Assembly: GCA_015061625.1 (NCBI GenBank)
Contig: SUWG01000001.1
Coordinates: 48,210 to 112,209 of the forward strand
DNA from: Lentisphaerota bacterium
GTDB taxonomy: Bacteria > Verrucomicrobiota > Lentisphaeria > Victivallales > Victivallaceae
Length of the DNA: 64,000 bases
Direction: 5' to 3'
Of the stretch, positions 1-7,570 are shown piece by piece. The first letter of the stretch is position 1; every line of letters begins with the position of its first letter. The position numbers and the translations under genes are program-made. The notes beneath the pieces are model-generated. The model searched no databases and was not told the origin of the DNA. It saw only the letters and a list, made by a program, of their open reading frames with translations.

Positions 1-462
1 CAGCGGTTCATTGAGGATGTGCCGCACCGAATGGCACAACTCATGCGCCAGAAGTTCCTCCCGGCAATAGTTGAGAAATTTGCGTTTTTTGCGGAATACG
101 TTGCGCAGCAGAAACACCGCAAAATTTTCTTCCGGATCACCGATCAGACAGCCGCCCCAGAAAATACCGATCTGCCGGGTCAGGTAAAAACCCGGCACAT
201 GAGAGACCGTAAAACCGTAAAGTTTCTGCGTGATCTCCGCCGCCTCACCGGATAACTCCGGCGAAATGCGTTCTTCTGCAGAAACCTCGAACATATCGAA
301 AACTTTTACTTTGCCCTCTTCCGCCAGTTTCACTTCAAAATCGGCATAGACCTTTTCCGTATCTCCGATGCGCTGTAAAAACTCCTCTGCACTCTCACTG
401 CCGGTCATAATGAAACCGGCGGCATCCAGAGCGACAAGTTTTTCCAGTTCTTCAGGGCTCAC
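1..462 (-). CDS. HExxH-containing protein, 3' part missing
   Basis: This minus-strand gene runs off the left edge. I translated it by hand from a GTG at 462, whose first bases overlap the TGA stop of the upstream PSP1 gene (GTGA overlap), so the two are probably translationally coupled. The visible 154 residues begin VSPEELEKLVALDAAG and end with EELLAHELCHSVRHIL. HELCH fits the HExxH zinc-binding motif of metallopeptidases, and a conserved-looking FYLTRQIGIFWGG stretch lies before it. No signal peptide is visible. A zinc-dependent hydrolase is an inference from this motif alone. I do not recognise the family, and the remaining metal ligand would lie outside the window. Confidence 0.6.
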   Translation of the reverse strand, partial: MSPEELEKLVALDAAGFIMTGSESAEEFLQRIGDTEKVYADFEVKLAEEGKVKVFDMFEVSAEERISPELSGEAAEITQKLYGFTVSHVPGFYLTRQIGIFWGGCLIGDPEENFAVFLLRNVFRKKRKFLNYCREELLAHELCHSVRHILNEPL

Positions 463-1385
463 TTTTTCGCTCCGTGGGCATGATCGCCGCCGTTATGCGG
501 TTTATTTTTGCGGTTCTTGTTTTCCCCCTGACGGTTGTTGTTTTTGCCGTTCTTTTCCTGTTCTCTGACGGGATTGTGCTTTTCCGGAGAACAGACGGTG
601 ATATCCGACACATGGAAAACCGAAACATTGCCGTTTTCAAAGGTGACACTGACTTTGGAAGTCAGCAGATTACGGTCGGTTATCCGCCCTCTGCCCGATG
701 GGGTTTCGCAGAATTCACCTTTGCGCGGCATACCTTTTTCCAGTTCCAGATAGCCCTCATGCTCATACTTCAGACAGCACTTCAAACGGCCGCACACTCC
801 GGAAATGGTGCCGGGGGTGAGCAAAAGATCCTGCTCTTTGGCCATTTTGACATTGATCGAACTGAATTCCTTGAGGAAACGGCTGCAGCACAACACCTGA
901 CCGCAAACGGCGATGCCGCCGTAAATACCGGTTTCATCCCGCACGCCGATCTGCCGCAGCTCGATACGCACATTGAGCGCGCGGGAAAGTTCCTTGACCA
1001 ACTCCCGGAAGTCCACCCGGCCGTCAGCGCAGAATTGCACCGTAAGCAACTTGCGGTCAAGCGAATAATGGGCATTGACCGGATTCATTTCCAATGCGAG
1101 TTTTCCGATCCACTCCCGCACGACGGCCATATCGGCTTTGGCTTTGCGGCGGTTCTCATCGGCTTCGGCTAATTCCGCTTCGCCGGCGACCCGCAATATC
1201 TGCGGCAGATCTTCGATGCGGGATGTCATGCTCGGCGCGGATAATTCCGCACCGGCCGTACCCAATTCTTCATAGAAATCCCGCCGGAAAACACATTGAC
1301 CGCCCCGTTTCAAGGGCAGATCTTCTGCGCCGCGCACTTCAAAGGAAGCTCCGTTTTCAAGTTTTACTATCCAGACTTTTTCCAT
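459..1385 (-). CDS. PSP1-domain protein (RicT/YaaT-like)
   Basis: A 308-residue protein with a PSP1 core at about residues 60-240. The core is marked by clustered cysteines: C161, C166 and C167 in VCGQVLCC, and C198, C203 and C204 in GVCGRLKCC. In Bacillus RicT (YaaT), similarly placed cysteines help the RicA/F/T complex carry Fe-S clusters and influence RNA processing; PSP1 proteins outside Firmicutes are less well defined. The C-terminal 40 residues are a low-complexity Asn/Lys/Gly/His tail. The ATG at 1385 gives a full-length N-terminus (MEKVWIVKLENG). The gene overlaps the downstream HExxH gene by 4 nt, so they likely share a transcript. Family confidence is high; the exact role here is unknown. 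Confidence 0.85.
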   Translation of the reverse strand: MEKVWIVKLENGASFEVRGAEDLPLKRGGQCVFRRDFYEELGTAGAELSAPSMTSRIEDLPQILRVAGEAELAEADENRRKAKADMAVVREWIGKLALEMNPVNAHYSLDRKLLTVQFCADGRVDFRELVKELSRALNVRIELRQIGVRDETGIYGGIAVCGQVLCCSRFLKEFSSINVKMAKEQDLLLTPGTISGVCGRLKCCLKYEHEGYLELEKGMPRKGEFCETPSGRGRITDRNLLTSKVSVTFENGNVSVFHVSDITVCSPEKHNPVREQEKNGKNNNRQGENKNRKNKPHNGGDHAHGAKK

Positions 1386-1522
1386 ATTTTACGATCCGTT
1401 AGAGTATATACATCCATATTGACTTATGGACAATATAGCAGTTCTTGACACCATTTACAAGTAGAGATTTGCAATAACCCGCCTTATTCCGGAGGATTTC
1501 TCTGAAAATAAGGGCAGAGGAT

Positions 1523-1551
1523 TTGAAAAATCACCGGTTTGATGCTATCTT
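1523..1551 (+). promoter_or_regulatory. sigma70-type promoter for purA
   Basis: TTGAAA at 1523-1528, a 17-nt spacer ending in TGC, then TATCTT at 1546-1551. The same TTGAAA/TGC-TATATT layout precedes several other genes in the window. It lies 64 bp upstream of the purA start. Confidence 0.6.
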
Positions 1552-1615
1552 ATGGTTTAAGTGTTTATTTTTAACAACAAATGCTTCTCCGGGAGCAAAA
1601 ACAGGAGTTTTTATC

Positions 1616-2890
1616 ATGCCGGTAGATATTCTGGTCGGAACCCAGTGGGGTGATGAGGGCAAAGGCAAGTTGATCGACGTCCTCACCCGTGATGTGGATA
1701 TGGTAGTGCGTTTTCAGGGCGGCAACAATGCCGGTCACACCGTGGAGATCGGTGACAAACGTTATGTTCTGCACCTCGTGCCGTCGGGCATTTTCCGCCC
1801 GGAAGTCACTTGCGTCATCGGCAACGGTCTGGTGGTCGATCCGGTCGCGCTGGATGAAGAATTGCGCGGCATTGAGGAAAAGGGATTTTCCACTGACAAT
1901 GTCCAGTTGAGCAACCGCGCCCAGATGATCTTCATCTATCACCGGGTCGCTGACACCTTGAGCGAAAACAAAGCCAAACAGAAGATCGGTACCACCGGCC
2001 GCGGCATCGGCCCGGCTTATATGGATAAGATGCGCCGTACCGGTATCCGGGCGATCGATCTCAAATTCCCGGAAAAACTCGCCGAACAATTCCGCAGTGA
2101 ATGCGCCAGATACAACAAAATTTTCGCTGAATACGGCGTGCCGGAACTCGACGTCGAAAAAGAACTCACCAAAGTCCTCGAAGCCGCCAAACGCCTCGCT
2201 CCGATGGTCTGCGACACCGTTTATTCCGTCAACCGTGCCGTCAAAGAAGGCAAAAATGTCCTCTTTGAAGGTGCCCAGGGCGCATTGCTCGACATCGACC
2301 ACGGCACTTATCCCTTTGTCACCAGCAGCAACACCACCAGCGGCGGTGCCTGTACCGGCGGCGGTGTGCCGCCGCAGAGCATCCGCGACGTCTGGGGCGT
2401 GATCAAAGCCTACACCACCAGAGTCGGTGAAGGGCCGTTCCCCACGGAATTATTTGATGCCACCGGCGAAAAACTGCGCCAGATCGGCCGGGAATTCGGT
2501 GCGACCACCGGCCGTCCCCGCCGTTGCGGCTGGTTCGATGCGGTCGCTTCCCGTTACGCCTGTATGGTCAACGGTATCAACAAACTTGCCGTCACCAAAC
2601 TCGACTGTCTGGATGATCTTGATGAGATCGCCATCTGCGTGGCTTACAAAGTCAACGGCGTGCTGACCACCGAATTTCCCGCTTCAGTCGCCGAACTCGA
2701 TGCCGCCGAACCGGTCTACGAATATATGCCCGGCTGGAAGTGCAGCACCAGCGAAGCCCGCAAGGCCGCCGATCTGCCGGAAAATGCCCGGAAATACCTC
2801 GCCCGCATGGCCGAATTGGTCGATTCCGAAGTGGCGATCATTTCCGTCGGCCCCCGCCGTGACCAGACTTTTGCCGCCGACGCGGAGTAA
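1616..2890 (+). CDS. purA: Adenylosuccinate synthetase
   Basis: Catalyses GTP-dependent ligation of IMP and aspartate to adenylosuccinate, the first committed step of AMP synthesis in the cytoplasm. The protein has 424 residues, normal for PurA. It opens MPVDILVGTQWGDEGKGK, where GDEGKGK is the P-loop that also carries the catalytic Asp; GGNNAGHT, a TTGRGIGPAYMDK segment and the C-terminal TFAADAE-type end also match. The open frame extends upstream to 1523, but I choose ATG 1616 because GGAG at 1604-1607 is a well-spaced ribosome site and the upstream part overlaps the promoter. rodA follows after 3 nt, so the two are probably co-transcribed. Confidence 0.97.
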   Translation: MPVDILVGTQWGDEGKGKLIDVLTRDVDMVVRFQGGNNAGHTVEIGDKRYVLHLVPSGIFRPEVTCVIGNGLVVDPVALDEELRGIEEKGFSTDNVQLSNRAQMIFIYHRVADTLSENKAKQKIGTTGRGIGPAYMDKMRRTGIRAIDLKFPEKLAEQFRSECARYNKIFAEYGVPELDVEKELTKVLEAAKRLAPMVCDTVYSVNRAVKEGKNVLFEGAQGALLDIDHGTYPFVTSSNTTSGGACTGGGVPPQSIRDVWGVIKAYTTRVGEGPFPTELFDATGEKLRQIGREFGATTGRPRRCGWFDAVASRYACMVNGINKLAVTKLDCLDDLDEIAICVAYKVNGVLTTEFPASVAELDAAEPVYEYMPGWKCSTSEARKAADLPENARKYLARMAELVDSEVAIISVGPRRDQTFAADAE

Positions 2891-2893
2891 GTC

Positions 2894-4054
2894 ATGCGCC
2901 AAAATGACCGGCAACTGCCGATAATGACCTATCTGCGGAGTCTGGACTATCTGCAGATAGGGTCCGTAGTGCTGTTGCTGGTCTTCGGTCTGATCTTCAT
3001 CCGTTCGACCGGAATGCAGATCGATACGGAAGAAAGCCGGAGTTTTTTCTACAAACAACTTATCTGGATCATCACCGGTGCGGGGGTGTATACCTTTGTA
3101 TCGGTGCTGGATTACCGCTCTTTTGTCTGCCGCGCTATGATGATCGGCGGCTATGTGCTGTCGCTGTTTATGCTGGTTGCGGTGCTGTTTCTGGGGGTGA
3201 AGGTATTCGGTGCAACCAGATGGCTGAATATTTTCGGTTTCCGTCTGCAGCCTTCCGAACCGGCCAAACTGATGATAATCGGCATGATGGCGGCGATCTT
3301 TTCCGCCCCCCGGCTGGCCAAAAACAAGCTGCTCTGTATCTTTCTGGCCGCGATCACCGTGGCGATCCCTTTTCTGCTGATCGCCATTGAACCGGACTTG
3401 GGCAGTGCGCTGGTTCTGCTCCCGGTTTCCGGAGCCATGCTCTTTTGTTTCGGCATCAAGTGGCGGTATGTGCTGCTCGGGGTGATCGCCATTGCCGCCG
3501 GAATCGCCTTTATCCTCTTTGACAGTTTCCGGGATGACCCGCTGGTTCTGCGCAACTATCAGCGTGACCGGATCAAAATTTTTCTCAATCCCGGTTCCGA
3601 CCGGGGCAACCGGGGACACAACGCCTATCAGGCCAAACTCGCCGTCGGTGCCGGCGGTGCTTCCGGCACCGGTATCGGCAAGGGAACTCAAAATGAACTG
3701 GGGTTTCTGCCGCATACGGTTTCCAACAACGACTTCATCTTTTCGGTCATTGCCGAGGAGACCGGTTTTGCCGGAGTGACGCTGCTCTTGAGTCTCTATG
3801 GCATTTTGCTCTATACGATTTTGCGGACGGCATTTCTGGTATCATCTTACGGCAGATATATCGCCTGCGGGGTGGCGACATTGATCTTCTGCCATATTTT
3901 CATCAATATCGGCATGAGTATCGGCATTGCTCCGGTGACCGGATTGCCGCTGCCGCTGGTCAGTTACGGCGGATCATTCATCCTGACCGCCATGACCACG
4001 CTGGGCATCGTACAGTCGATCTACCGCCACACCAGAATCGATGCGGATGAATAA
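2894..4054 (+). CDS. rodA: RodA/FtsW-family SEDS glycosyltransferase
   Basis: A 386-residue polytopic membrane protein of the SEDS family. RodA polymerises lipid II into glycan strands during cell elongation, with a partner class B PBP. Visible marks are many hydrophobic helices, the FRLQPSEPAKL segment, GSDRGNRGHNAYQAKLAVGAGG in the large periplasmic loop region, and the signature LPLPLVSYGGS near the C-terminus. RodA is favoured over FtsW by length and by the lack of neighbouring division (mur/fts) genes; no PBP2 gene is adjacent. The start at 2894 lies 3 nt after the purA stop, and an internal ATG at residue 11 (MTYLRSLDY) is also possible. The head module begins just downstream. Confidence 0.88.
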   Translation: MRQNDRQLPIMTYLRSLDYLQIGSVVLLLVFGLIFIRSTGMQIDTEESRSFFYKQLIWIITGAGVYTFVSVLDYRSFVCRAMMIGGYVLSLFMLVAVLFLGVKVFGATRWLNIFGFRLQPSEPAKLMIIGMMAAIFSAPRLAKNKLLCIFLAAITVAIPFLLIAIEPDLGSALVLLPVSGAMLFCFGIKWRYVLLGVIAIAAGIAFILFDSFRDDPLVLRNYQRDRIKIFLNPGSDRGNRGHNAYQAKLAVGAGGASGTGIGKGTQNELGFLPHTVSNNDFIFSVIAEETGFAGVTLLLSLYGILLYTILRTAFLVSSYGRYIACGVATLIFCHIFINIGMSIGIAPVTGLPLPLVSYGGSFILTAMTTLGIVQSIYRHTRIDADE

Positions 4055-4089
4055 ATATCCGGCAACTTCAACTGATCGCTTTTTTCCGG

Positions 4090-4995
4090 TCACATTTCGC
4101 TGATCTTTTTGACGACCACCCCGATCCATGCGACATCCTCTTTATCAAAGGGGATGATGCGCCCTTCGGGGTTGTCACTGGTCAGCAGCATCTGGGCGGG
4201 TGACTGTTTGCGCAGACGTTTGCAGACCACCTTTTCCGGAATACTGCTCTGATCTCTGAAACGCACTACCACCACCTTGTTATCGGGGATGGCTTCCAGA
4301 TTTTCCGCCGGTTCGACCAGAACGATGTCGTCATCAAGTATCCGGGGTTCCATGGATATACCGTGGACTTTGAATGCTCTGGTATCCCGGCGGGAATCCG
4401 CCGGTACCGGCACGGTAGGAGTGGTTTCCGGATCCCAATTCTGCATTACCACAGCATCGGATTCCAGTGATTCCAGATGGCTGGCGGCATTGGCCCATTC
4501 GACGACCGGCACCGGGCGCACGAGCATTGCCCCATCCCGGAAAAGTCCGCGGGGCGAAAGCATCGCCAATTCCCCGGCGGTCAGCGGGGATTTTTCCGGA
4601 GAACACTCCAGAACATCGAAAACTGCCGAAAGCACATCCGGGAACCAATTCAATTCGCCGTTGAAAAGGCGGATGAAAGTTTGCGGTGAATTATAACCGA
4701 CTGCCCGGCAGAGATATTCGACCGAGTTTATGCCGCATTTTTCCATCGCCTGCCGGAGAAATTCCCGCAGTGGCAAACTGTTTTTGATCGTACCGGCAAC
4801 CGGCGGCGGCGGGGAAAATTCCAGAAAAGGCTGCAGTTTTTCCCAGCAGTCATCGGTGATGGTCTTGACCTTGCCGCTCAAATAACGGGAAATGTTGGAA
4901 GCACTGACCTGACTTCTGGCGGCCAATTCCTTGGCATCTCCGGCCTGAATGACCGCCTGCCGCAAGGCTTGCAATACCCGGTCATCTATTCTCAT
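4090..4995 (-). CDS. XRE/peptidase S24 phage-type repressor
   Basis: A 301-residue LexA/CI-type repressor. Residues 10-60 form an XRE helix-turn-helix (AKELAARSQVSASNISRYLSG). Residues 75-132 look like a second, unusual HTH-like repeat (VEYLCRAVGYNSPQTFIRLFNG). The C-terminal half is a peptidase S24 domain with the Ser-Lys dyad visible: S214 in HGISMEP and K259 in VCKRLRK. A plausible self-cleavage region is VVEWANAAS around residues 165-172. In this family RecA filaments trigger self-cleavage and release the operators. Its own -35 overlaps the first operator, so it is probably autoregulated, and it faces the head operon. The role in controlling that operon is inferred from the layout and operators. 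Confidence 0.88.
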   Translation of the reverse strand: MRIDDRVLQALRQAVIQAGDAKELAARSQVSASNISRYLSGKVKTITDDCWEKLQPFLEFSPPPPVAGTIKNSLPLREFLRQAMEKCGINSVEYLCRAVGYNSPQTFIRLFNGELNWFPDVLSAVFDVLECSPEKSPLTAGELAMLSPRGLFRDGAMLVRPVPVVEWANAASHLESLESDAVVMQNWDPETTPTVPVPADSRRDTRAFKVHGISMEPRILDDDIVLVEPAENLEAIPDNKVVVVRFRDQSSIPEKVVCKRLRKQSPAQMLLTSDNPEGRIIPFDKEDVAWIGVVVKKISEM

Positions 4996-5051
4996 GATAT
5001 CCTCCTTACATTTCCCGGACGCATCCGGAATTACAATTAGTCAACAATAAT

Positions 5052-5079
5052 AATATACACTGAAATTGCGTGCATGCAA
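5052..5079 (-). promoter_or_regulatory. Repressor promoter
   Basis: On the minus strand: -35 TTGCAT (plus positions 5074-5079), 16-nt spacer, -10 TATATT (5052-5057). Operator 1 covers the -35 and most of the spacer, which fits autorepression. Confidence 0.55.
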
Positions 5080-5080
5080 G
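5065..5080. promoter_or_regulatory. Operator 1, ATTGC-N6-GCAA type
   Basis: ATTGCGTGCATGCAAG, matching the shared ATTGC-N6-GCAAT consensus at all but the last base. It overlaps the repressor promoter. Confidence 0.65.
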
Positions 5081-5111
5081 CAATTTTTTCAAAAAAAGTT
5101 GATTTTGCGAC

Positions 5112-5139
5112 TTGAAAATTGCATCAATGCAATTATATT
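5112..5139 (+). promoter_or_regulatory. Head-operon promoter
   Basis: TTGAAA at 5112-5117, a 16-nt spacer, TATATT at 5134-5139. Operator 2 fills the spacer exactly, so repressor binding would exclude RNA polymerase. Confidence 0.6.
5118..5133. promoter_or_regulatory. Operator 2, near-perfect palindrome
   Basis: ATTGCATCAATGCAAT. Extended by one base each side it is two perfect 8-bp arms (AATTGCAT/ATGCAATT) around CA. It sits between the -35 and -10 of the rightward promoter. Confidence 0.75.
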
Positions 5140-5188
5140 GGGATTCCGGCGGCTGCAAATGGGCGGGCGATATTTTTTACCCGCGTCG

Positions 5189-5204
5189 ATTGCACGGATG
5201 CAAT
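5189..5204. promoter_or_regulatory. Operator 3, ATTGC-N6-GCAAT
   Basis: ATTGCACGGATGCAAT, matching the consensus fully. It begins 71 bp after operator 2 (operators 1 and 2 begin 53 bp apart). No clear promoter overlaps it, so it may act cooperatively or as a roadblock. Confidence 0.65.
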
Positions 5205-5241
5205 CAAAAAAATATCAAATTTTTTCAAAAAGGATGTAAAA

Positions 5242-5442
5242 GTGACAAATCATGTGAGAAAAATCGCAGATCCGTTGATTTCACCGGGCGGAAAAATCTA
5301 TTCTGCCGGGGGAATAAAGCGGCTTTGGCGGGAAATTTTTCCGGAGAGTGTTGACAATCGGGCGCATTGTTGGAAAAAGTCAATGCGCAGGAGTGATCAC
5401 CATGACTCAAAACAACAACCATCAAACCTTAAAGGAAAGTGA
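5242..5442 (+). CDS. Candidate 66-aa basic protein, first ORF of head operon
   Basis: A GTG-started frame preceded by AAGGATG, encoding VTNHVRKIADPLISPGGK and onward, with a KRLWREIFPES segment and a basic C-terminus. It overlaps the next gene by 41 nt. Its position just after the operators fits a small Cro-like or early regulatory protein, but I see no diagnostic motif and recognise no family. It may be only a chance frame. Confidence 0.35.
   Translation: MTNHVRKIADPLISPGGKIYSAGGIKRLWREIFPESVDNRAHCWKKSMRRSDHHDSKQQPSNLKGK
5362..5388 (+). repeat. 8-bp inverted repeat before first structural gene
   Basis: GCGCATTG (5362-5369) and CAATGCGC (5381-5388) flank an 11-nt loop. The right arm touches the AGGAG ribosome site of the 5402 gene. 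It could modulate translation or be a DNA recognition site. Confidence 0.45.
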
Positions 5443-5650
5443 CGATAAACTTCTGAAATTGGTCGAAGAAGCTCTGCTGCGCCGGGCAACCGGTTATGAA
5501 GACGCTTCCGGTAAAGCGGTGCCGCCGGATGTGCGGGCAGCTATGTACTGGCTGGAAAACCGCTGTCCGGAAAGGTGGAAAAAGAACCGTTCCCCGGTCA
5601 AAGATGATGATCCGCAACAGCTGCTTACCGATGATGAAACCGCACTTTAA
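5402..5650 (+). CDS. Small terminase-like protein, short
   Basis: An 82-residue protein. The segment ALLRRATGYEDASGKAV followed by PPDVRAAMYWLENRCPERW resembles the central and C-terminal part of phage small-terminase-like proteins, where a GYE/Y segment is followed by a P-D-x-x-A-x-x-x-WL-x-NR-x-P-x-x-W motif. The usual N-terminal DNA-binding HTH is absent, so it may be a truncated or adaptor form. The ATG at 5402 has AGGAG at 5388-5392. It precedes the portal gene by 25 nt. The assignment is a family resemblance judged by eye. DNA recognition could instead be done by the Zn/HTH protein encoded next to terL. Confidence 0.5.
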   Translation: MTQNNNHQTLKESDDKLLKLVEEALLRRATGYEDASGKAVPPDVRAAMYWLENRCPERWKKNRSPVKDDDPQQLLTDDETAL

Positions 5651-5675
5651 CCCATTCAAGTCAAGGAAAATATCT

Positions 5676-7067
5676 GTGAAAAACTATATCTTTCACCGCA
5701 AAAATGCCGAATATACCGCCAATGAAAGGCGGTGGAAACGGGCCGCCGAAGCCTATTCCGGCGGCAGAGAGTATATCGAACAGGCTCTCATCCGGCACGT
5801 TTCCGAAATCGATCTGGAATTCGCCGAACGCCGCCGGCGGGCATATTACTTCAATTATCCGCGCGCCATCGCCAGACGGATAACCCAGTACGCCTTGAGC
5901 GTTGACCCCGTGCGCCGCAATGCCGATATCGAATTGGTCGAAGATTGGAGCCGAACCGGTCTGCGCACCAACGATGTCATGCGCCAGTTGTCAACTTTAC
6001 TCAACGTTTACGGCCGGGCATGGCTGCTGGTGGATATGCCGATCTTTGACGGTACTCCCAGCAAACTGCAAGCCAGAAACGAGCGTCTGCGCCCCTATGC
6101 CAGAGCGATTTCACCGCTTCAGGTGGTCGATTGGGCCTACGGCGAAGACGGCAAACTGCTCTGGGCTTTGATCGCCGAGGAGGAGTGCGTATGCCCGGAT
6201 CCATTCACTCCGCCGGTGCGCTTGCGCCGCCGCCGGTTGTATGACCGTAATTGCTGGCGGCTGTTTGAGAATAATGCCGGGAATATACAGGAGATCGCTT
6301 CCGGAGTGAATCCGACCGGCTGTGTGCCGCTGATCGGCATTACGGAGCCGGATGGTTTCGGCTTATCCGCCAACCACTGGTTCGAGGATGTCGTGCGTAT
6401 CAGCGAAGCGATCCTCAACAATGAATCCGAAGCGCAGATGAATACGGTCAAACAGATGTTCGGGATGCTGGTGGTTTCCGACTCATTTGCCCGCAGTGCC
6501 AGAAAACTTGCCGCCGATGAGCGGAAAAATGACAATTTCGCCGCCACCGTGGCCCGCAGTGCGGCGATCATTGAGTCGGTGGATGAAAAAGGCATCAGCC
6601 GCTTCATCAGTCCTTCCGGAGTGGCGACCGACACCATCCGGGAAGAGAACCGCTACTTGAAACAGGAGTTGTACGATGTGGTAGGCCTGGCAGTGCAGAG
6701 CAATTCCAAAGAAAGGCAGAGCGCGGAATCCAAAGAGTGGGATTTCCAGAATGTCGCCCAGTTTCTGGCAGTGCGCGCGGAACTGCTCGAACAGACCGAG
6801 TTGGATGCGTGGAAGATCATGCGCCGCTACGATCTGGATTTGAGCGTGCCGGAGATCCATTACAACCGCCGTTTCGCCGTGGGCGATCTGGCCGCCGGTA
6901 TCGCCGGATTGCTGCAGCTTTCGGAAATCCCCGGCGGCAGAGCCTACCGCAAAGCAGTGAGCCGCACCGCCGTCGAATTGCTCGGCAATATCGGCCCGGT
7001 AAGTGCCGCTGAAAAAGAGAAAATCAACCGTGAAATAGATCAGGAGAGTAACCATGCTGACCAGTGA
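5676..7067 (+). CDS. Phage portal protein (DUF4055-like)
   Basis: Predicted to form the dodecameric portal ring at the head vertex through which DNA is pumped. The open frame extends upstream to 5496, but I start at GTG 5676, with AAGGAAA eight bases before it; the upstream part overlaps the 5402 gene and has no portal character. This gives 463 residues. Features matching DUF4055-type portals are YYFNYPRAIARRITQYALS (about 50-70), RPYARAISPLQVVDWAYGEDG (about 140-160), the LLWALIAEEE strand that follows, and an acidic C-terminal tail. The length is close to normal. The stop overlaps the scaffold-like gene start by 14 nt. No catalytic residues are expected. Confidence 0.75.
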   Translation: MKNYIFHRKNAEYTANERRWKRAAEAYSGGREYIEQALIRHVSEIDLEFAERRRRAYYFNYPRAIARRITQYALSVDPVRRNADIELVEDWSRTGLRTNDVMRQLSTLLNVYGRAWLLVDMPIFDGTPSKLQARNERLRPYARAISPLQVVDWAYGEDGKLLWALIAEEECVCPDPFTPPVRLRRRRLYDRNCWRLFENNAGNIQEIASGVNPTGCVPLIGITEPDGFGLSANHWFEDVVRISEAILNNESEAQMNTVKQMFGMLVVSDSFARSARKLAADERKNDNFAATVARSAAIIESVDEKGISRFISPSGVATDTIREENRYLKQELYDVVGLAVQSNSKERQSAESKEWDFQNVAQFLAVRAELLEQTELDAWKIMRRYDLDLSVPEIHYNRRFAVGDLAAGIAGLLQLSEIPGGRAYRKAVSRTAVELLGNIGPVSAAEKEKINREIDQESNHADQ

Positions 7068-7485
7068 AAATGAGTCCCCCGCCGCAATGCCCGCAAATGT
7101 ACCGGAAAAAACTCCGGCCGAGCAACTGGCGGAATTGGAAAATGAGTATGCCCTGCTCAATCAGAAGTATGAGGCACTTCAGAAACGCAACATTCTGGAA
7201 AAAGTCTGCTTTGAAAGCGGCTGTACCGACCCCGATTATTTGCAGTTCTGCGCTGAACGCCAAGGGGTGAACCTTGAAGATGCGGAAGCTCTGCGGCAAT
7301 TTGCCGGTGAATTTTCCGCTTCGGCTCCGGGGTGTTTCCACGCCCGGATCATTCCGGGAAGCAGTGCCGGAATGGTCAAATCTGCCCCCTCCTCTGCCGG
7401 GACAGCGGAGGAGGTCCCAGCCGGTGACCGGATCGCTTTGATCGCATTATCCATCGATAATGCACCCGATGCGGTCGGCCGATAA
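7054..7485 (+). CDS. Scaffold-like coiled-coil protein
   Basis: A 143-residue protein lying between portal and capsid genes, where tailed phages usually encode a scaffold. Residues 18-50 are a strong heptad-like coiled coil (TPAEQLAELENEYALLNQKY). The rest is a small globular or disordered region with a low-complexity Ala/Ser/Gly part. It overlaps the portal gene by 14 nt, suggesting coupled translation. There is no protease motif. Scaffolding is inferred from position, size and coiled coil rather than from sequence identity, and a head-vertex accessory role is possible. Confidence 0.5.
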   Translation: MLTSENESPAAMPANVPEKTPAEQLAELENEYALLNQKYEALQKRNILEKVCFESGCTDPDYLQFCAERQGVNLEDAEALRQFAGEFSASAPGCFHARIIPGSSAGMVKSAPSSAGTAEEVPAGDRIALIALSIDNAPDAVGR

Positions 7486-7570
7486 CATAAACTTCTGCTG
7501 AATAAAGCAGTAAATTTCCCCGGCAAATGACCGGCGGATACCATCTGTAAACCACAACAAGGAGAAAACT

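Noticed and set aside
2684..3715. 343-aa minus-strand frame across purA and rodA
   Set aside because: Lies over two certain genes and has a low-complexity Gln/His/Asp composition.
5112..5354. 80-aa frame starting at 5112 in the operator region
   Set aside because: It runs through the promoter and two operators, lacks a ribosome site and has no recognisable features; the GTG frame at 5242 is the better candidate.
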